Assembly: GCF_041075285.1 (NCBI RefSeq)
Contig: NZ_CP163512.1
Span: 2,604,001 to 2,668,000, forward strand
Reading direction: 5' to 3'
DNA from: Providencia rettgeri
GTDB lineage: Bacteria; Pseudomonadota; Gammaproteobacteria; Enterobacterales; Enterobacteriaceae
Length of the DNA: 64,000 nt
The number at the start of each line of letters is the position of its first letter. The first letter of the stretch is position 1. Positions 58,361-64,000 of this stretch are shown in pieces. The position numbers were made by a program, and so were the translations under genes. The notes beneath the pieces were generated by a model. The model searched no databases and was not told the origin of the DNA. It saw nothing but the letters and a program-made list of their open reading frames with translations.

Positions 58361-59767
58361 TTATTCTTGTGGCGAAACGACCAATTGTCCTGCTGAACCT
58401 AAATCTGCTTTTTCCAAATTTTGGCTATAAAAGAGGAATGGAAAATGGTTGTATGAAGGCTGCATCATTTGCACTAATAACTCAGTACGTCCATTAACCC
58501 ACACTGTATCTTTCCAGCCATAGTCTTCAGGTGGTGTAGGTTGCCCATTACGATTAATAATTTTAAAGCGCACGCCTTCAATGTGAAACGCTTGGGGCTC
58601 ATTACTTGTAATAGTCCAACGCTCCCAATTTCCTTGACGGCTAGTGATATCCACACGTTGAGTATCAATAGTAGCATTATTGATGCCAAAACCATCATTT
58701 AGATGAATATCTCTTTGTGTAATACTGGAAGTGACTTGCGTCTTATCTTCCGTCAGTTGTGTTGGTAATCCGTCAGTCACGAGTGACATCAAACCTGTGG
58801 CTTTAATCGTTAGTACATTTGTCGAGATCAGACTGTTTGAAGGCTCGAACAGCCCTTTTAGTCTATCCATAAACGTAGCAGACTCCCCCGCAGTGATGGT
58901 CACCTCTTGCGTTTTAGCCATATCAATGAGTACTTCACGTCTTTCACCCGGAGCAAGTGGCAACTCTTGGACATTCACAGGAACAGTTAATAAGCCTTGA
59001 TCCGAGGCAATCATAGCAAATGGACGACCATCGCTAATTTTCATTACATAATTGCGTGAGTTTGAAGCATTTAATAACCTTAAACGTACCCAGCCACGGG
59101 ATACTTCAATATAGGGGTTTTGCACGCCATTCACTAACAATGTATCCCCAAGAAAACCATTTTCATCGGCTTTATACTCAGGTACACCAAAGTTATCTAA
59201 CCGTTTATCTTGGATGATCACCGGGAAATCATCTACACCATAATGATTAGGTAAACGGAGGTTTTTTGTGACATCATCTTCAATGATCCACATACCTAAT
59301 AACCCATTATGGATTTGTTGTCCCATTTTCCCTTGTGTATTTGCATGGTACCAAAGTGTGGCAGCATTCTGGCGAATGGGGATCACAGGTGACCAATCAG
59401 CATTAGGTGAAATCAACCTTGCGGCTCCGCCAATTTGCGTCCCCGGAATTTGTAGCCCGCTGATGGTCATTGAAACCGCTTCTGGCAAGCGATTACTGTA
59501 TATTAGTTTGAGGTCATCACCATTCTTGACTTTCACCGTCGGACCTGGTGAGGAGCCATTGATCCCCCATATATCCGCAGAATATTTCCCATCAAAAGAC
59601 CAATGAACTTTTTGCAACGTTAAAAAAAGGGGCTGCCCAGAGCGCGACTCTAGCAATGGGGGCACCGGGAGTTCACGGGAGTTCTCAGCACTGGCACTCA
59701 TTGGCAAATAGGACATACACAGAGCCAACCCTACCGCAACGAGGGTTTGGCATCGATTGAATGACAT
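58361..59767 (-). CDS. ftsP: Cell division protein FtsP (SufI)
   Basis: A 468-aa periplasmic cupredoxin-like protein that stabilises the divisome under stress; it has the multicopper oxidase fold without the copper ligands (LWYHANTQGKMGQQIHNG replaces HxH sites). Three cupredoxin domains match E. coli SufI (VKVKNGDDLKLIYSNRLPE; GDTLLVNGVQNPYIEVSRGWVRLRLLNASNSR; GWKDTVWVNGRTELLVQ). The signal peptide reads MSFNRCQTLVAVGLALCMSYLPMSASA: the twin-arginine pair of E. coli SufI (SRRQF) is RC here. It is downstream of plsC and parC, as in E. coli. Confidence 0.93.
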   Translation of the reverse strand: MSFNRCQTLVAVGLALCMSYLPMSASAENSRELPVPPLLESRSGQPLFLTLQKVHWSFDGKYSADIWGINGSSPGPTVKVKNGDDLKLIYSNRLPEAVSMTISGLQIPGTQIGGAARLISPNADWSPVIPIRQNAATLWYHANTQGKMGQQIHNGLLGMWIIEDDVTKNLRLPNHYGVDDFPVIIQDKRLDNFGVPEYKADENGFLGDTLLVNGVQNPYIEVSRGWVRLRLLNASNSRNYVMKISDGRPFAMIASDQGLLTVPVNVQELPLAPGERREVLIDMAKTQEVTITAGESATFMDRLKGLFEPSNSLISTNVLTIKATGLMSLVTDGLPTQLTEDKTQVTSSITQRDIHLNDGFGINNATIDTQRVDITSRQGNWERWTITSNEPQAFHIEGVRFKIINRNGQPTPPEDYGWKDTVWVNGRTELLVQMMQPSYNHFPFLFYSQNLEKADLGSAGQLVVSPQE

Positions 59768-59790
59768 AAATTCTCCGCTAAATAAACATT

Positions 59791-59860
59791 CCAGCGCATT
59801 TAATTATTAGATATTCGAAATTTTTAGCCTATCAATTGGCTAATTTTAGATTGGCGCTGG
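59791..59860. repeat. Nested inverted repeat upstream of ftsP
   Basis: CCAGCGC (59791-59797) with GCGCTGG (59854-59860) encloses TTAGCC (59824-59829) with GGCTAA (59838-59843). It lies 24 bp from the ftsP ATG, on the leader side. The rest of the 341-bp ftsP-plsC spacer (to 60108) is AT-rich and, apart from the plsC terminator, shows nothing else. Confidence 0.5.
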
Positions 59861-60056
59861 TAATAATACGACTTACAGACAACAATTTAATACTTCGCTA
59901 ATTTTGCGAGCCATGATATCGCGAAAAAAGGTTAAATTCTAAAAATATCTTTCTAATATATAAAAAATTAATTAATGGAAATATAAATAGCATGATGAAT
60001 TAATCGGGGGGAGAAAATAAGCGAGAAAAATAGCTGTTGGGAGCACTCTAATAATA

Positions 60057-60092
60057 AAAAAGGAGCGATGATAATTTATTGCTCCTTTTTTA
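60057..60092. terminator. Terminator downstream of plsC
   Basis: AAAAAAGGAGC (to 60066) pairs with GCTCCTTTTTT (60081-60091) around a 14-nt loop; A and T runs on both sides make it functional in both directions. It separates parE-parC-plsC from ftsP. Confidence 0.88.
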
Positions 60093-60108
60093 TAATAATT
60101 TTAATTAG

Positions 60109-60849
60109 TTACGATTTTTTAACTTGTTTATTCAATTCTTCAACTTCTAAATCAAGCTCTTTGATTTTAGCTTCCATCAAGGAATGACAATACTCTGCTA
60201 GCTCCCTAACCTGATCACGGGTATAGGTTGAGGTATCGATAGGATCTAGCATCTCAATGATAGCATAGCCATTATTCCAACGGTTTAGCTTAATTTTGCC
60301 CTGGGTACTTGATACACACACAGGCACAATGGGCACACCAGCTGCAATAGCTGCATGAAAAGCCCCGGTTTTAAATGGTAATAAACCGCGACCACGGCTA
60401 CGCGTGCCTTCTGGGAACATCCAGACCGAAATCTTACGTTTTTTGATTTGATCGGCAACTTGAGAAATCGTGTTATGCGCTTTTGAACGATTTCCACGAT
60501 CAATCAAAATATTGCCCGTGATCCAATATAAAAAACCAAAGAAAGGGATATACACTAAGCTTTTTTTACCCACTGTTACCGTTCTAGGTAAAACGCCATT
60601 TGACATAGTCACCATGTCATAATTGTTTTGATGGTTGCCAATATAAATACTTGGACCGTAGTTTTTGGCTTCCTTAGGCACTCGATTGACGATTTTAATT
60701 CCGAAAACAACGGATAAGCGCCCAAACATATGCCCAAATGTCATCACGTGCTTCGGATTACGTGGACTAAATAAGCAGTAGATCCCCCCGCCGACACAAA
60801 CAAGGATGGTATAAATAATGACAATAATCGCTCTAATAAGCGCTAACAT
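60109..60849 (-). CDS. plsC: 1-acyl-sn-glycerol-3-phosphate acyltransferase
   Basis: A 246-aa inner-membrane enzyme that converts lysophosphatidate to phosphatidate. The catalytic NHX4D motif is GNHQNNYDM (about 72-80), and the substrate motif FPEGTRSRGRGLLPFKTGAFH (about 145-165) is complete. An N-terminal hydrophobic helix precedes them. ATG 60849 (MLALIRAIIVIIYTILV) matches E. coli; the open frame upstream to 60909 is not family-like. The spacer from parC contains competing hairpins over the ribosome site. Confidence 0.95.
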   Translation of the reverse strand: MLALIRAIIVIIYTILVCVGGGIYCLFSPRNPKHVMTFGHMFGRLSVVFGIKIVNRVPKEAKNYGPSIYIGNHQNNYDMVTMSNGVLPRTVTVGKKSLVYIPFFGFLYWITGNILIDRGNRSKAHNTISQVADQIKKRKISVWMFPEGTRSRGRGLLPFKTGAFHAAIAAGVPIVPVCVSSTQGKIKLNRWNNGYAIIEMLDPIDTSTYTRDQVRELAEYCHSLMEAKIKELDLEVEELNKQVKKS

Positions 60850-60854
60850 ACTAA

Positions 60855-60932
60855 CCCCAAATTGTTGGGGCGCTACCGCCCCGCAATGAATGTTAACTTT
60901 GGGTGCCAACTGGACACGTTAATCGGGCACCC
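60855..60932 (-). promoter_or_regulatory. Competing hairpins in the parC-plsC spacer
   Basis: In the transcript, GGGTGCC/GGCACCC (60901-60907 with 60926-60932) is followed by GGGGCG-GTAG-CGCCCC (60867-60882) and then CCCCAA-CAAT-TTGGGG (60855-60870). The last two share the block 60867-60870 and cannot form together. The final TTGGGG is the plsC ribosome site, 6 nt before the ATG. Confidence 0.55.
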
Positions 60933-60947
60933 ATTGCATTGATTGTT

Positions 60948-63209
60948 TTATTCGTTATTCTTTTCTACAGGTTCAATATCAATACGTTCAATATTGTGCA
61001 TCCCACGAGGTAATGAAGTCCCTTTACGGCCACGCTCTGAACGGTATTTCTGTAGATCTTCAGCTTTAAACTTCAGTTTTCGTTTACCAAAATGCAATGT
61101 CATTGAAGCACCAACAGGCAAAATCATCAACCATGTTAGTACATCGTCGCCACTTGCTGCTTGTGCCGTTGCGATATTGATAATCTTATTTCCTTTACCT
61201 TTTGAAAGCTGAGGCAAGTCTGCCACAGGGAATATTAACATACGCCCTGCTTTGGTTATTGCCAGTAACAAGTCTTCTTGTGCATTATCTAGCTCAATTG
61301 GCGTCAATACTTTGGCATTTTCAGGTAATGAAATCAGTGCCTTACCTGTCTTATTCTTCGTTACTAAGTCATTGAATGTACAGATAAACCCATAACCTGC
61401 ATCTGACGCCATCAAGTATTTTTGCTCTTCTGGTGCCATTAAGACATGCTCAATCGTCGCCCCCGGCGGTAGCGTTAGTTTACCCGTCAGAGGTTCGCCT
61501 TGGCTACGTGCTGATGGTAATTCCAATGGATCAACGGAATAACTACGCCCAGTGGTATCGAGGAATACCACCGCTTGATTCGATTTACCTCGAGCAGCCT
61601 CTTTAAAGCCATCACCCGCTTTATAGTTTAAGTTGGTTGGCTCAATATCATGACCTTTTGCACTGCGCACCCAGCCCATATCAGATAACACAACCGTAAT
61701 GGGCTCTGATGGGAGGATTTCATGCTCACTCATAGCTTTTGCTTCTTCACGTTCTTGAAGTGGAGAGCGACGGTCATCACCGTAAGCTTTCGCATCAGCC
61801 TGAATTTCTTTTTTAATTAAGGTATTTAGACGGCGTTCAGAACCTAAAATCGCTTGTAATTCATCACGCTCTTTTGCTAATTCGTCTTGTTCACCACGGA
61901 TTTTCATTTCTTCCAATTTGGCTAAATGACGTAATTTCAGCTCTAAAATAGCCTCTGCTTGCGTATCCGAAATATTAAAGCGGGACATTAAAACGGGTTT
62001 AGGATCATCTTCGGTACGGATGATTTCGATAACCTCATCAATGTTTAAATAAGCAATTAATAAACCGTCTAAAATATGTAAACGTCTTAATACTTTCTCT
62101 AAACGATGATTCAAGCGGTTGCGCACAGTTTGGCGGCGATAAGTTATCCACTCGGTTAGAATTTCAACCAAGCCTTTCACCGCAGGGCGGTTATCTAAGC
62201 CAATCATATTGAGGTTAACGCGGTAGCTTCTTTCTAAATCGGTTGTCGCAAATAAGTGCGTCATCACCTGTTCAAGATCAACTCGATTACTGCGGGGAAC
62301 AATCACTAAACGCGTTGGATTTTCATGGTCAGATTCATCTCGTAAATCATCTACCATTGGCAGTTTCTTCGCTCGCATTTGGCTGGCGATTTGCTCGAGA
62401 ACCTTAGCCCCAGAAACCTGATGAGGTAATGCCGTAATCACTGCATTACCGTCTTCTTTTTCCCATACAGCACGCATACGCACAGAACCACGACCGTTTT
62501 GATAAATTTTACGAATATCATCACGGGAAGAGATAATCTCGGCTTCCGTTGGGAAATCGGGCCCCGGAATATACCCCATGATCTCATCGAGGTTCAGGGT
62601 CGGTTTTTCCAGTAATGCGACTAACGCATCTGCCACTTCACGGGCGTTATGTGGTGGGATATCCGTTGCCATCCCAACCGCAATCCCCGTTGTCCCATTT
62701 AACAAAATATTTGGCAAACGCGCAGGTAACATTTTCGGCTCGTTCATCGTGCCATCAAAGTTCGGAACCCAATCAACGGTACCGTGGCCTAACTCACTGA
62801 GAAGAACCTCTGCGTATTTAGATAGACGTGATTCGGTATAACGCATTGCGGCGAACGATTTTGGATCATCGGGTGCCCCCCAGTTTCCTTGCCCATCCAC
62901 TAATGGATAACGATAAGAAAATGGTTGAGCCATTAAGACCATGGCTTCATAACACGCACTATCACCGTGTGGGTGATATTTACCTAATACGTCACCAACC
63001 GTTCTCGCTGACTTTTTATATTTTGCGCTATTGCTTAAGCCAAGTTCTGACATTGCATACACAATACGACGCTGAACGGGTTTTAGCCCATCACCAATAA
63101 ATGGTAGCGCCCTATCCATGATGACGTACATCGAATAGTTTAGATAAGCGCTTTCAGTAAAGGCATGAAGCGGTAAACGCTCCACACCATCATGAGTAAT
63201 TTCACTCAT
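60948..63209 (-). CDS. parC: DNA topoisomerase IV subunit A
   Basis: A 753-aa subunit that cuts and rejoins DNA in decatenation. The active-site Tyr lies in [15 protein letters not shown] (about 119), and the [25 protein letters not shown] carries Ser and Glu at the positions equivalent to E. coli Ser80 and Glu84, so it is wild type. The C-terminal domain (about 500-740) has beta-pinwheel repeats. It follows parE by 34 bp. Confidence 0.97.
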   Translation of the reverse strand: MSEITHDGVERLPLHAFTESAYLNYSMYVIMDRALPFIGDGLKPVQRRIVYAMSELGLSNSAKYKKSARTVGDVLGKYHPHGDSACYEAMVLMAQPFSYRYPLVDGQGNWGAPDDPKSFAAMRYTESRLSKYAEVLLSELGHGTVDWVPNFDGTMNEPKMLPARLPNILLNGTTGIAVGMATDIPPHNAREVADALVALLEKPTLNLDEIMGYIPGPDFPTEAEIISSRDDIRKIYQNGRGSVRMRAVWEKEDGNAVITALPHQVSGAKVLEQIASQMRAKKLPMVDDLRDESDHENPTRLVIVPRSNRVDLEQVMTHLFATTDLERSYRVNLNMIGLDNRPAVKGLVEILTEWITYRRQTVRNRLNHRLEKVLRRLHILDGLLIAYLNIDEVIEIIRTEDDPKPVLMSRFNISDTQAEAILELKLRHLAKLEEMKIRGEQDELAKERDELQAILGSERRLNTLIKKEIQADAKAYGDDRRSPLQEREEAKAMSEHEILPSEPITVVLSDMGWVRSAKGHDIEPTNLNYKAGDGFKEAARGKSNQAVVFLDTTGRSYSVDPLELPSARSQGEPLTGKLTLPPGATIEHVLMAPEEQKYLMASDAGYGFICTFNDLVTKNKTGKALISLPENAKVLTPIELDNAQEDLLLAITKAGRMLIFPVADLPQLSKGKGNKIINIATAQAASGDDVLTWLMILPVGASMTLHFGKRKLKFKAEDLQKYRSERGRKGTSLPRGMHNIERIDIEPVEKNNE

Positions 63210-63243
63210 TCAATTCGTTCCTTACTCTTTTTATCGCAGGATG

Positions 63244-64000
<757 letters not shown>

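Noticed and set aside
62930..63000. Quinolone-resistance changes in ParC
   Set aside because: The QRDR has Ser and Glu at the key positions, the wild-type state.

Overview
The window is about 64 kb of chromosome from a low-GC member of the Enterobacterales. Gene content, sequence similarity recalled from E. coli, three clustered initiator tRNAs, ERIC elements and AT-rich spacers all suggest Morganellaceae, most likely Providencia or a close relative. No prophage, insertion sequence, CRISPR array or resistance island is visible. Almost every gene is a core enterobacterial gene, so the novelty lies in spacers, leaders, small ORFs and individual residue changes.

Layout. (1) 1-1.1 kb: the end of dapD, then yaeH. 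(2) 1.2-38.1 kb: a block matching the E. coli min 61-64 region. It holds yqcA-truC-yqcC, a ybjX/virK-like gene, a CsrB-type sRNA gene with a UvrY/GacA box, syd, queF, ppnN, xni, rlmM, ygdD, gcvA, GcvB sRNA, csdA-csdE, tcdA, mltA, three tRNA-fMet genes, amiC, argA with two ARG boxes, an unrecognised 189-aa gene, recD-recB-ptrA-recC, the prepilin cluster ppdC-ygdB-ppdB-ppdA, thyA, lgt, ptsP and rppH. (3) 38.2-56.7 kb: a block matching E. coli min 1. It holds a TPP riboswitch with thiBPQ, polB with a LexA-like box, rapA, rluA, djlA, lptD, surA, pdxA, rsmA, apaG, apaH and folA. (4) 57-64 kb: a LysE-family exporter, a polyamine-type GNAT acetyltransferase with a candidate leader peptide, then ftsP-plsC-parC-parE (E. 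coli min 68).

How the genes fit together. RecBCD is in its usual operon with pitrilysin and type IV-like pseudopilins. CsdA/CsdE/TcdA form a sulfur-transfer and ct6A tRNA-modification set. LptD and SurA serve outer-membrane assembly. AmiC, MltA and FtsP act on septal or envelope murein. ThiBPQ imports thiamine under TPP control. GcvB and CsrB are the two global post-transcriptional regulators present.

Best leads. A 22-codon ORF with a near-perfect Shine-Dalgarno ends in a hairpin 13 nt upstream of the GNAT gene. A compact CsrB-like RNA has its activator box about 170 bp upstream. DNA polymerase II has alanine in place of the motif-B tyrosine. FtsP has lost the twin-arginine pair. Mutually exclusive hairpins lie before thiB, plsC and rapA. 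Five hairpins are packed into 190 bp between convergent genes. All family assignments come from recalled homologues and motifs; no database search was run.
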